A stretch of 19,788 nt of DNA. Origin: Bremia lactucae (taxonomy: Eukaryota; Oomycota; Peronosporomycetes; Peronosporales; Peronosporaceae). Position 1 is the stretch's first letter, and the number at the start of each line of letters is the position of its first letter. The notes beneath the pieces were generated by a model. The model saw only the letters and a program-made list of their open reading frames with translations. It did not search any database and had not been told where the DNA came from. Location: NCBI RefSeq assembly GCF_004359215.1, contig NC_090610.1:7361698-7381485 (forward strand). Direction: 5' to 3'. This document shows, piece by piece, positions 1 through 8,099 of this stretch. The position numbers and the translations under genes are program-made.

Positions 1-349
1 TAGAGGAAGACTTCTCTTAAGGCAAGTTAGCTTAAGAGGGTAAAATGAAAACTGTATTAATATAGTTAAGTGTCTTTGTTAATCTATCTTTGTAAATGTT
101 GTCTTAACTATAAACTAATACTAAACATGTAAATGAATTCTTATCTATCTTATCTCGTAACTCTCTTTGATTACTTCTACAGCTGATTAGTTTGGGAATA
201 AATAGACATAATGGTCTATACCTTTTTATGGATAAGAATTCAGGAAATTACTATTTAAAGTAATTTCCTCCAAATATTATCTACCTTTTAGATAATATTA
301 ATTAACAACCTTTTATTGTTAATTTCATGTAACGATACACCCCGTTACA
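1..349 (-). repeat. LTR remnant of the gypsy element, reverse orientation
   Basis: Read on the minus strand, this AT-rich stretch matches the LTR at 8248-8585 along its length, including the terminal-type palindrome at 328-349 (TGTAACGG... to ...CGTTACA on the minus strand), the block around 270-320 and the end near 1-40. It therefore belongs to the same LTR family but is inverted and diverged. It contains consecutive hairpins: arms at 14-21/31-38, about 243-268, about 273-300 and about 299-322. The window starts inside it, so the true end is not visible. The family match is seen directly. That it is a solo or broken LTR is inferred, because no matching internal region follows in the same orientation. 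Confidence 0.75.
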
Positions 350-470
350 AGCGAGGTAGCTTCGCGACAAATGGGATTTAAGTAATCCTCGCTCTTTAAG
401 TTAAAAAAATGCAACAATGCAATCGTTGTCACGGGCCACTACGCCTATGAGTGTAGTTTTTTAATTAATT
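350..470 (+). pseudogene. gag zinc-knuckle remnant
   Basis: This short plus-strand stretch resembles the gag nucleocapsid region at 9640-9725, including the paired blocks around 'gcaatcgttgtca' and 'tatgagtgtag'. These correspond to the CxxC and the final cysteine of a CCHC zinc knuckle. The reading frame is broken and several bases are missing between the two halves. It lies opposite in orientation to the adjoining LTR, so the two are not parts of one intact element. Confidence 0.55.
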
Positions 471-823
471 ATTTTAGAATAGGATAAAAAGGTATTTACC
501 CATAAAGTAAATGTACCACAACAACGATTCTTTAACCAATGTGTTCCCCATTATATAAAACCACCTTATCCTAGCTAATTTAAAATAGATTTCGGCCGCT
601 AGATTTATATCTGGCGGCGACCACATTTGTAACCCATACTAAAATGGATTTTAGTAATTAACTATTTAAAATACGATAAAAGGGTATTGCACCAAAAGGT
701 ACCAGAACAACGGTTTCCATCCAATGTGTGCCCCATTACATAATATGTCACAATTGTATGACTATAATTCATTCAATTTCCGTGTTGAAAAAAAGTCAAA
801 TAGTACATCCGTTACATCTACCA
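471..823. repeat. AT-rich repeat pair, probable LTR ends
   Basis: Two diverged direct copies are visible at about 468-560 and 659-745. Both carry an A/T-rich start, a 'aggtattt' or 'gggtatt' block, an 'ccaacaacg' or 'agaacaacgg' type block, and then 'ccaatgtgt.ccccatta.ata'. On the minus strand the shared end reads like an LTR start (TGTAATGGGGCACAC...), similar to but distinct from the LTR at 8100. Between them lies a 'ggcggcgaccac' segment. I see no gene. The most likely reading is fragments of a related LTR family next to the gene island. Confidence 0.45.
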
Positions 824-940
824 TTAAAAATCGCATATAAAATAGAAGAAAGATAATAGGTGTTTGGGCACATTCAAATTATTATCGACCACAAATGTTT
901 TTATTTTACGTATTTTAAAATACGCAAAACGACAAGAACG

Positions 941-1545
941 ATGCACCGCAGCGTGATGCAATCCGGAATTGCCCTGAGAGAGCGAGTCTTGCTTGGCGTT
1001 CGTCACTTTTGCAAGAGTATAAGATTGCGTATATTTATCCTTTGTTAGCTGACAAAATGTCGTTGTGTCTCGTTCAGCTACCCCGTCCAAATACACCGAA
1101 AATAAGGAGCTAACAGGCCTGGCGGGCATCTTACAAGGTAAACTTTCTACCTGCATTTTGTCGGTAGTATTAGCCAATTGATGCGAATATATTTCTGGTT
1201 ACAGCTGACAACCATGTGCTTACGGTCAAAGCCCAGCACCTAATGAGCATGGGTCTCATGGCCGCCGTGCCACTCGCCTTCGTGCTCAGCCCTTCTCCGC
1301 TGGCGTTTCCTGTGGATCTCGCATTGGGCGTCATTGTTCCAATGCACGCCCATATCGGCATAAATTCCGTCATTTCAGACTATGTGCCGCTTAAGATGCG
1401 CACATTCGCGCGTTTGGGTTGGCTCGGAGCCACATCTCTTATGTTCTTAGGCCTGTTGCGCGTTAACCTGGAGGGTCCTGGCATCACCGAGGTTGCTAAG
1501 ACCATTTGGCGGGAGTCGCCTAACAAAAAAGTTGTCAAGGCGTAG
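941..1545 (+). CDS. SDHD: Succinate dehydrogenase membrane anchor subunit (CybS, SDHD), 3 exons
   Basis: Small membrane subunit of mitochondrial complex II, which passes electrons from succinate to ubiquinone and helps bind haem b. My model is exons 941-1016, 1078-1137 and 1205-1545, giving 158 residues. The introns of 61 and 67 bp are GT-AG and all phases fit. The first about 25 residues are basic, without Asp or Glu in the first ten, and look like a mitochondrial presequence. The signature H-A-H-I-G...SDY (His93, His95, Asp104, Tyr105) aligns with the HxHxG...TDY segment of SDHD: His95 is the expected haem ligand, and Asp104-Tyr105 belong to the quinone site. Three hydrophobic segments and the final GPGITEVAKTIW block fit the family and its usual length. 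A weak Inr-like GCACATTCAAATT lies at 868-880. The start ATG at 941 is chosen because it opens the presequence; an in-frame GTG at 1216 in exon 3 would lose it. The minus-strand open frame over this region is a shadow. Confidence 0.9.
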
Positions 1546-1707
1546 CTCATCGACCATCGCCAACTCTGATGTATTCAGAATAACAGTCAAATAATCAATT
1601 CAAAAGAAGGCACATCACTTGAATCTGAATAGTTGGTGCATTGCCTTTCTAAGAAAAGGAGATAGGTAGCGGAGGTTAGGTTTCATTGGTGCGGCATTAG
1701 AATCCAT

Positions 1708-2252
1708 CTAAGAGTTGTTGCTATTAATCAGTTTAGGAAACAGCACCGTTGCTTTGCCGTCGACAACTACAACGCCGTCGCTATCTTTTCTGCATACGGT
1801 TTCGCATTCGACATACCGTCTGCAAACATTCACCACTCGTATGTGGGCCGTAACTTTTTCGTCCACCAAAAGCGGAGATCTCCAGCGCAGATCCTGTTTT
1901 ACATATATGGCGCCTGGTACAGTGCGACCAAATATAGTGGCAAAAAGACTGGCGGACAGACACCCCTGCACCATGGGCTTGCTCTTTGCAACATGCTTGT
2001 AGGTGTAGTGTAAGTCTACATGCAGCGGATTGTTGTCACCCGAAAGCTGAGCGAATGTGCGCGTATCCTCGATAGAGAACGCATGTGTCATGCGTGCCTC
2101 CACGCCAACTGCCGGAATGGTGCCTACAGGAAGCTTTATATAAATGGGATACGCATGTCAACAACAAAATAATACATATGTAATAGCAATTAAAAGTAAC
2201 CTTGGCGAGAGCACCCTCCACGACAAAGAGACCGGCGGAGGCAGACGAACAT
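1708..2252 (-). CDS. MaoC/hydratase-2 family 3-hydroxyacyl-thioester dehydratase, mitochondrial, 2 exons
   Basis: Hot-dog fold dehydratase that interconverts (R)-3-hydroxyacyl and trans-2-enoyl thioesters. By family and presequence the likely role is the dehydration step of mitochondrial type II fatty-acid synthesis (HTD2-like), though an R-specific enoyl-CoA hydratase of beta-oxidation is possible. The model is minus-strand exons 2252-2201 and 2123-1708, with a 77-bp GT-AG intron at 2124-2200, giving 155 residues. The hydratase-2 motif L-S-G-D-N-N-P-L-H-V-D is at residues 44-54, with Asp47 and His52 as the catalytic pair. It is followed by VQG...FGRTVPGAIYVKQDLRW, typical of the family. The acceptor at 2124 was chosen because it restores the family's V-G-x-x-A...F spacing before the motif (V23, G24, A27, F33). 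The N-terminus MFVCLRRSLCRGGC is Arg-rich and free of acidic residues, fitting a mitochondrial presequence. The gene converges with SDHD (162 bp between stops) and diverges from the EF-hand gene. Confidence 0.82.
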
Positions 2253-2319
2253 ACGGATCGTCGGCAAATGGACAACATCTCAATATCGTACCTAATATAG
2301 CACAACCTTATCACGCAAA
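2253..2319. promoter_or_regulatory. Very short divergent promoter region between two genes
   Basis: Only 67 bp separate the start codons of the dehydratase (minus) and the EF-hand gene (plus). Both promoters and both 5' UTRs must share this space or overlap the neighbouring gene. I see no convincing Inr+FPR match here. The short gap follows from the gene models; shared control is inferred. Confidence 0.5.
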
Positions 2320-3706
2320 ATGCAGCGACTGCATGCATCGGCAAAGCCCTCCTTTCGTATTTCGCTGGGCCGCGTTTTGCGGCGGAAGCCTATGGGTAAG
2401 ATCTTTAAAAGCTAAGATCACTTTATCGCAGCATTGATTACCTTTGTCGTCCCATGCTATCAGAAGAGCTTCCGGAGCTAAAGAGCATTAGGGCCGTACA
2501 AGACCTGGTGGCCAGGATCCCAATGCAACCTAGGCCACTTTTCATAAATGAGAATGACGCGTGCCTGCAATGGCTAAATACGCACTGCAGCAAAAGTGCA
2601 TATGGTGCTGAGTCGCAGCTTGGCAAAGATGCGTTTGCCGTATTAATCGATGGAGTGGGCAAATACTTGTTAAAACGGGAAGAAATAGCCTTCCAAGAAT
2701 GCGATAAGATCGGACCAATGGAAAACGATGACCTCGATTGTGCCAAGGCTGATGCGTTTGTAGAAGCAGTCAAGATGAAGCTATCCAGGCATATGTGTAA
2801 GCAACTTGAGGCCTGCTTTGAGCTGCTGGATAAGGACAAGGATGGTGAGGTTGTCGATTCTGATCTTTTGCATCTTTGAGACAATTAAATCTAATTGCTT
2901 CTTCATATTTATAAACAATCAGGTAAAGTTTGTTTTCGGGACGTGGAAAAACTTCTTCAGGTAGTGGTGCATGGCAACGGAACGCGTTGGCTTAAAGGCA
3001 AGTTTTGGCCGGATGGTAATTGCAAAATAAAATCTAATTACCAAATGAAAACTATTAGGTCAGTTTCAATTGTACGATGCAGACGGCGAAGATGTGGTGA
3101 ATGAGGCAGAATCAAGACTCATCTTAAACTCCATAATCGCTACGCAGAAAGCGGTGATGGCCGAGGTTTTTGCTACACATGTACGTGATAAATTAATGTT
3201 GGCTTATGCGGACTGCTCCTTACTCTTTCTGCATATGCGAATTTTAGGTTGATTACATGCCAAAGAAATCTGAAAAGCTCTTCGCTAAAAGCTTGTCGGA
3301 GGAGGACTATAGATTAAAGATTCCGGAGAAGGTGCGCTGCGTTTACCACTTTGCAAACAAGGTGTGCAAGACGAACGACTGGAAGTTGTTTTTGAACTCT
3401 CAGGAAAGTTGAAATGGCTGCTTCGATGTTGAGGGACATTAGTCATAATTTCTATGTCCTTGTTCTATAGAAAAAAGAATTTCCGGAGCTGCACAACTTA
3501 CTCGCGGTGTACGCGAAGGGATTTTATAATGAGAGGTTCGTCAAAAATTCAGCATTAGTATTAACTAATAATAAGAGGAATGTTAACTGGATGCACCTAG
3601 ATACACCTACTATGAGCGCAAGCAGCAGAGGATGTTGATGTTATTCAAAGGTTCGATTCTTGCCACTGCAATTGGCTTAGGCGACTATATTGCTGCCGTC
3701 ATTTAG
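2320..3706 (+). CDS. EF-hand protein with probable mitochondrial presequence, 7 exons
   Basis: Exact family not recognised. My model has exons 2320-2395, 2464-2844, 2923-2997, 3059-3180, 3248-3407, 3478-3535 and 3601-3706: 978 nt, 325 residues, all phases consistent. The N-terminus MQRLHASAKPSFRISLGRVL is basic and Ser/Arg-rich, like a mitochondrial presequence. Two EF-hand loops result from splicing: D148-KDKDGKVCFR-D159, near canonical, and DADGEDVVNEAE at 184-195, degenerate. Their starts are exactly 36 residues apart, the usual spacing of an EF-hand pair. A Lys/Glu-rich region follows, and the C-terminus (about 302-325, MLMLFKGSILATAIGLGDYI...) is hydrophobic and could be a tail anchor. 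Weak points are a GC-AG intron at 2998-3058 and the exon 5/6 junction. At that junction the GTTGAA donor (3408) with acceptor 3477 keeps frame, but a TAG acceptor at 3470 also exists. The likely role is calcium sensing or buffering at mitochondria; no more can be said. Confidence 0.68.
2998..3058 (+). other. GC-AG intron in the EF-hand gene
   Basis: The exon 3 end reads AAAG|GCAAGT, the classic context of a GC donor, and the acceptor is ATTAG|GT. Splicing joins Lys-Gly-Gln and sets the two EF-hand loops exactly 36 residues apart, which supports the choice. An alternative GT donor at 3015 (ATG|GTAATT) would add residues and break this spacing. Confidence 0.55.
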
Positions 3707-4060
3707 AGAGTTTTAAATGACATGAATATTAAATTTGTGTCTTTTAATTTAAACAAATGAAAAGAATTTTATATCTCAGTTTTCGAAAATTATGGCTTTT
3801 ACAAAATAAGCCAATTGTGACGATGCTAATAGCGAGCGACACGTGTCTGTTTGCTTCTGTCCACAAAATGTTGTCACCGATTTAATTCAATCCGACAGCT
3901 TCGCTTCATAAAAAAGCAAGTACAAAACGAGGATTTCTCATTATTCTTACAAACACCAAGTGGCTTTTCGCAACCGTAAAGCTTGCGGATTTCGGCTTTG
4001 TTGCTAATATCCTGCAGAGGTTTTTTGCACAACTTTTCTGGACACCCAATTCTCAATGAC
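3707..4060. other. Intergenic region before PDI
   Basis: AT-rich non-coding stretch holding the 3' UTR of the EF-hand gene and the upstream region of PDI. An A/T-rich block at 3711-3790 may hold the polyadenylation region. A 60-residue minus-strand open frame (3874-4056) has no recognisable domain and runs into the PDI promoter, so I do not call it a gene. Confidence 0.5.
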
Positions 4061-4079
4061 GCTCACCCGGGATTTTCAG
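4061..4079 (+). promoter_or_regulatory. Oomycete Inr+FPR core promoter of PDI
   Basis: GCTCACCCGGGATTTTCAG fits the oomycete core promoter consensus GCTCATTYBNCAWTTTNYT at most positions: an initiator GCTCA(Y)3 followed by a flanking promoter region A-T-T-T-T. Transcription would start near 4065, leaving a 5' UTR of about 43 nt before the ATG at 4108, a normal length in oomycetes. The match is seen in the sequence; promoter function rests on the known motif. Confidence 0.65.
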
Positions 4080-4107
4080 TTGTTAACTTCGTCTTTGCAG
4101 TTGAAAG

Positions 4108-5661
4108 ATGTTCATGAGAGCTGGGCGTCATCTTGTGGCGCTACTAGCCATCGCTGTGGTTGCATTGGCGATAGATATTGAAGAGGAGGACGATGTAATA
4201 GTGCTGACCGAAAGTAACTTTGCTGAAGCCGTGTCGACCTACGATGCTCTGCTAGTCGAATTTTACGCCCCCTGGTGCGGCCACTGTAAGAGTTTAGCTC
4301 CCGAGTACGCGACAGCGGCTAAAAATCTGAAAGAGATGGACTCTTCCACCCGTCTCGGTAAGGTGGACGCCACGGTCGAGACTAAGCTGGCTGAGCAATT
4401 CGCCGTTCGCGGTTTCCCGACCCTAAAATTATTTAAGGGTGGCGTCGAGGCCGTTAAGGAATACGATGGCGGTCGCACGTCTTCTGAAATTGAGACGTGG
4501 GTCGTCAAGAAGTCTGGCCCTGCCGTCACAATTATTGGAACTATTGATGAACTCGAGGAAATTAAAGAGGCCAATGACGTGGTCGTGTTTGTTGTTGTCG
4601 ACTCGAAGGAGGGAAATGCTCGTAGTATGCTCGAGAAGCTCGCGGATGATGACGCCCGAGCTGTGTATGTAGCCACGACCAACACAAACGTTACGGAAGA
4701 CGCTAATGCGGTCAATACGGTTGTTTTGTACAAGAAGTTTGATGAAGGAAAAGTCATCTACGACGGTGATTTTGACAAGGATGCGCTTGGTGAATTTATC
4801 AAGGGTAACAGTCTGCCGCTTGTCATCACGTTCCAACAAGACATTGCCCCTACGATATTTGGTGGTGACATGACAGAGCACGTGCTAGCCTTTGCAGACA
4901 CAAGTGAAGATTATGTGTCGGGCATTGAGACTGCCCTCAGATCACCTGCCAAGTTAAACAAGGGCAAGCTGCTGCATGTTATCATGCCCAGCACGGAGAA
5001 GCGCATTGTCGAATATTTTGGCCTTACTGACGAAGATATGCCCACCATCATGATAGTTAACATGAGTGGTTCCATGAAAAAATATGTTTTTGATCACAAG
5101 GCCGACGATCTCATTGCCAAAGTTACAGATGGCCTTGCTGATGACCTAATTGCCTTTGAGACGAGCTATCTCAACGGCAATTTGACGCCTCAGCTCAAGT
5201 CTGCTGAACCAGAAGACGACAGTGACGAGGCCGTGAAGGTCATTGTGGGTAAAGACTTCCAGAAGCGTGTGATCGACAATGATAAAGACATATTGCTTGA
5301 GTTCTATGCCCCGTGGTGTGGCCACTGCAAATCGCTAGCCCCTAAGTACGAGGAATTAGCTGAGAATTTTGCAGATGTGGACAGCATTATTATCGCTAAA
5401 ATGGACGCTACGGCGAACGAGATTGACCACGCTGGCGTTAACGTTCGTGGCTTTCCAACAATCCTCTTTTTCCCTGCAAAAGACAAACATAACCCTGTTG
5501 TGTATGAGGGGCCGCGCGACGTCGAAGGATTGACGCAATTTTTGAAGACCAACGCACAAAAGTTCGTGCTTGACGGCTTTGAACACGGAGCTGAGCTTGA
5601 TCAGGACGAAGACGAAGGTGAAGACGAGGAAAAAAAAGAGGTCGAGCACGAAGAGCTGTAG
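4108..5661 (+). CDS. PDI: Protein disulfide isomerase, two CGHC thioredoxin domains
   Basis: ER oxidoreductase that forms and rearranges disulfides in secreted proteins. It is intronless and 517 residues long, the usual length of a-b-b'-a' PDIs. Residues 1-21 are a hydrophobic signal peptide (HLVALLAIAVVALA core). Domain a carries WCGHC with active-site cysteines 57 and 60 and the cis-proline loop RGFPT at 101-105. Redox-inactive b and b' domains follow (about 140-345). Domain a' carries cysteines 404 and 407 and RGFPT at 447-451. The tail (about 490-517) is strongly acidic and ends in EHEEL, a variant of the KDEL/HDEL retrieval signal. N-glycosylation sequons lie at NVT, NMS and NLT. A core promoter lies 29 bp upstream of the start. 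An oomycete secreting many cysteine-rich effectors would need this enzyme strongly; that link is inference. Antisense open frames inside the gene are shadows. Confidence 0.95.
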   Translation: MFMRAGRHLVALLAIAVVALAIDIEEEDDVIVLTESNFAEAVSTYDALLVEFYAPWCGHCKSLAPEYATAAKNLKEMDSSTRLGKVDATVETKLAEQFAVRGFPTLKLFKGGVEAVKEYDGGRTSSEIETWVVKKSGPAVTIIGTIDELEEIKEANDVVVFVVVDSKEGNARSMLEKLADDDARAVYVATTNTNVTEDANAVNTVVLYKKFDEGKVIYDGDFDKDALGEFIKGNSLPLVITFQQDIAPTIFGGDMTEHVLAFADTSEDYVSGIETALRSPAKLNKGKLLHVIMPSTEKRIVEYFGLTDEDMPTIMIVNMSGSMKKYVFDHKADDLIAKVTDGLADDLIAFETSYLNGNLTPQLKSAEPEDDSDEAVKVIVGKDFQKRVIDNDKDILLEFYAPWCGHCKSLAPKYEELAENFADVDSIIIAKMDATANEIDHAGVNVRGFPTILFFPAKDKHNPVVYEGPRDVEGLTQFLKTNAQKFVLDGFEHGAELDQDEDEGEDEEKKEVEHEEL

Positions 5662-5731
5662 GAAATTGTTAGTCATGGCTGTTGCTTGCTTCAGACGAAG
5701 AGATAAGATGTGAAATGAAAGGCAAAATTGG

Positions 5732-6158
5732 TTGAGCTATGTTTTCTATGCTTATGTGGCCTTTCGTCAACTACGGACAAAGGAAGGTCGCGATTACGCG
5801 GCACCGCCTGGCATACTGGTGCCGCTGGGCTTGGACGAGATATTGGTCGTATTCAACGTCATGATCTTATATCGCTTGCAAGGCGATGAAAGCTGTGGTC
5901 AAAACTTTTTCTTGATCGTAATTGGAAAAGCAAAGAGCAGTAAGTCCACGCTCTTGCGATAAAGCTTCACGATGCTGCAACCCGCATATCCGTGGTAAGC
6001 TTGTCTGCTTTGCTGTTACGCCCTTAGCATATTGCCCTTTGTAAGTCTATTACTGTGTACTCATGATCAAGCTAAGCAAATTATGTTTGCTTTCTCAGGA
6101 CCTGCCGCAATTGCAAAGCTCGGCGCAGAATGGTGGCGCTGCCCAAAAGCAACATTAG
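5732..6158 (+). pseudogene. Unrecognised coding remnant ending in a P-loop-like motif
   Basis: A plus-strand open frame (5732-5962, about 76 codons) has protein-like composition and codon choice: ...YVAFRQLRTKEGRDYAAPP..., then a hydrophobic LDEILVVFNVMILYRL stretch, and ends GKAKSSKSTLLR before a stop. The last part resembles a Walker A loop (GxxxxGKST) with Ser in place of the final Gly. Past the stop, a shifted frame and a probable spliced exon at 6100-6158 (after TTTGCTTTCTCAG; DLPQLQSSAQNGGAAQKQH and stop) look coding too. The stretch could be a decayed multi-exon gene or one whose introns I cannot place. The pattern hydrophobic-LY-x(about 15)-hydrophobic-P-loop loosely recalls SF3/D5-type helicases, which would suggest old viral DNA, but this is speculative. 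It lies between PDI and the CCCH gene. Confidence 0.35.
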
Positions 6159-6461
6159 AATAGCCTGATATTGTTGTCCTTTTATTTTTTGTCAAGTTTT
6201 GTGAGGAAGCATAAACTCATGCAGAGCAGCGCGAGCATGGCAAAAGTCTACAAAGGCGGTAATTTGCTCTCTTCAACAGAAAAATCAATAAATTCAAATT
6301 GCTACGACAGCAGCTTTCTTTATATTCATATGAAAAGTAAATAGGGGCTGGTATAACACACGAGCAAGCAGCACGAACCCAAACCGAACAAGAATGGACG
6401 GCGCACGTAAGGGCTCATAGATAGATACAGAGCGCCACCTCTCCTTATTGCTTCCATAATA
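6159..6461. other. Intergenic region, 3' side of the CCCH gene
   Basis: T-rich then A-rich stretch between the possible coding remnant and the minus-strand CCCH stop codon. It should hold the 3' UTR of the CCCH gene, read leftwards. I see no gene, RNA or repeat in it. Confidence 0.4.
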
Positions 6462-7770
6462 TCAATGGAAGCGCTCGAATACGCTCAGGCGCGGGCTCTC
6501 TTCGTCGTTGCTACTGCTACCAGAAGCGTCTCTGGCTTCACTAGAAGCAGCAACGACACTGTCAAAGGCCTTGCGGTCAAGGCTTCGTGACTGCATTCTA
6601 GAAGACCACGGCTGTTCTTGCACGTCGTCACCAACAAAAGATGCAGGCGACACCGCCGAAAAATCCTTCCACAATTCACTTGACTGCATTGAGAAGTCTG
6701 CTTTAATTATTTTAGTTAAAGCGGTTGATGCAGAATCGAGATCAGGTGAGGAGGCATCAGAGAGTTCCCGGTCGCCACCTGCCTGTTTTGAGGAAGCCTT
6801 TGATGCCGCTTCGGTGTCCGGGATCGTATTCTCTTCTGGTGTAAGCGAAAACTTCACCAATGCGTCAATAGCATCCTGCAGATCTGGATATCCAGGTGAC
6901 AAAGCCCTTTTAGAAGTATCGATCGAAATAGCTCGTAGCTTTGCTTGGGAAATGCCAATGCTACCAAGTGAGCGTTGTTGCTTTAAATCGTAATTGTTAC
7001 CAGCGTAATTAGGGTGGAGGGGTGACGACGCGTTCATTGTTGGAGCTCCCCAGGATGAGCCATCTTCTAAGGAAGGTAATAGCGAGTAATTATCTTTAGA
7101 GAAGGAAGACATCGCTTGGTGGTGGCGATGATGTTTAATATGCTGTTGTAGGTGCTGCGGTGAAGAATGCTCACAATAGATTCCGCCACCGTAGCTGAGG
7201 TCCACCGACGGTGGAGGCGGGGCCATGACACTAGTGCCAAGCCCACTGAGAAAATCCTTCTCGCGCAAGAACATACCGGCTCCCAGGTTGCTGGGCGGAC
7301 TGAACTGGGGTTGCGAATAGCCCTCAGTTTCCTCATGAATAAATCGACAGCGGCTGCCATACGGACAATGACCTGATCCCCAGTAAGACTTGCACTTGGT
7401 AGTTTTGTACTTAGGATGGCGCACAACATGCCGTAACTCGGTAATGCCGTGAGCAAACTGGCACTTAGCTGAATGAAGCAGAAAATAGAATAATGCAATC
7501 AGTATCGAGACAATGAGCAAAGCATGGAGAGCACGCACCTCCATAGCGGCAACTTCCGAATTCTGAGAATCGTTTGCATAGCTCGGTCTTATAAAGCGAC
7601 GATTTTGTGCCATTCTTCGGGCTGTTCTCCTCATTCATGAAGGAAACAATGCCCATATCCTCAGGAGGAAGCGCATAGCCATCGGGGCCAGCAGAGCCAT
7701 CAACCTTTAAAAAGCTGGGGTCCTTTGGCATTGGGTAATAGCTGAGGTGGTCCATTGATGATAGTAGCAT
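6462..7770 (-). CDS. Tandem CCCH zinc-finger protein of the TTP/TIS11 type, 2 exons
   Basis: Probable cytoplasmic mRNA-binding regulator; the TTP family binds AU-rich 3' UTRs and recruits deadenylases. The model is minus-strand exons 7770-7539 and 7468-6462, with a 70-bp GTGCGT...CAG intron that interrupts the first finger: 412 residues. Finger 1 is C65-x8-C74-x5-C80-x3-H84 with lead-in YKTELC; finger 2 is C103-x8-C112-x5-C118-x3-H122 with lead-in YKTTKC. The 18-residue linker is exactly that of TTP. The rest is low-complexity: Pro-rich, a His-rich patch (HLQQHIKHHRHHQ) and Ser-rich acidic stretches. The C-terminus PRLSVFERFH resembles the C-terminal CNOT1-binding motif of TTP (RRLPIFNRIS). 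The start is uncertain: ATG 7770 (MLLSSM) or ATG 7755; the open frame extends upstream without another ATG, and an upstream exon at about 8015 is possible. Retroelement sequence begins about 330 bp upstream. Confidence 0.85.
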
Positions 7771-8099
7771 GACGACTAAAATTAGGGAGCGGAGCTTAAT
7801 AAAAAGGTCTCGGTCGGAGGGGTCGCAAGAGGCTGGACTATGCAATCCTCCTCAAAATATAGTAAGTTTAACTTGCTAATGAGGGGGCACTGGCTTCTCT
7901 GTGGCGGTGGCCCCTAAACCAGTCAGGGTCTCGAAAAGTTCGCACGATGAAAACTAATACCTCTTCGGCGACATGGGGCGCTGAAGTAGCGGGAAGAGGT
8001 GCAGTTTCTGGCATTTGAATTTCCAGAACCAATAAATCAGCTGTTAAAAATGATGTCGCCTAGCCGAGGTCTTAATATCATCTGCATTCTTAACGTTAC
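7771..8099 (-). promoter_or_regulatory. 5' flank of the CCCH gene up to the LTR
   Basis: Upstream region, read leftwards, of the CCCH gene, ending where LTR sequence begins at 8100. A minus-strand open frame starts at an ATG near 8014 (MPETAPLPATSAPH...) and runs about 50 codons. It could be a first coding exon spliced to 7794 or a similar acceptor, an upstream ORF, or chance. The same sequence recurs at 10975-11303. Confidence 0.4.

Noticed and set aside
824..1177. Minus-strand open frame of 117 codons across the SDHD first exons
   Set aside because: It overlaps two introns and two exons of a well-supported plus-strand gene, has no recognisable domain, and runs into AT-rich repeat DNA.
2845..2879. 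Ending the EF-hand protein at the TGA at 2877
   Set aside because: Using the GTGAGG donor at 2845 completes a near-canonical EF-hand loop and links to a second loop at standard spacing, far better than a stop in the middle of the hand.
3874..4056. 60-residue Cys-containing minus-strand frame upstream of PDI
   Set aside because: No presequence, domain or splice support; it overlaps the PDI upstream region up to the core promoter.
4263..4881. Antisense open frames inside PDI
   Set aside because: Long antisense frames arise from the codon bias of PDI; they show Ser/Thr/Val-rich shadow composition and no domain.
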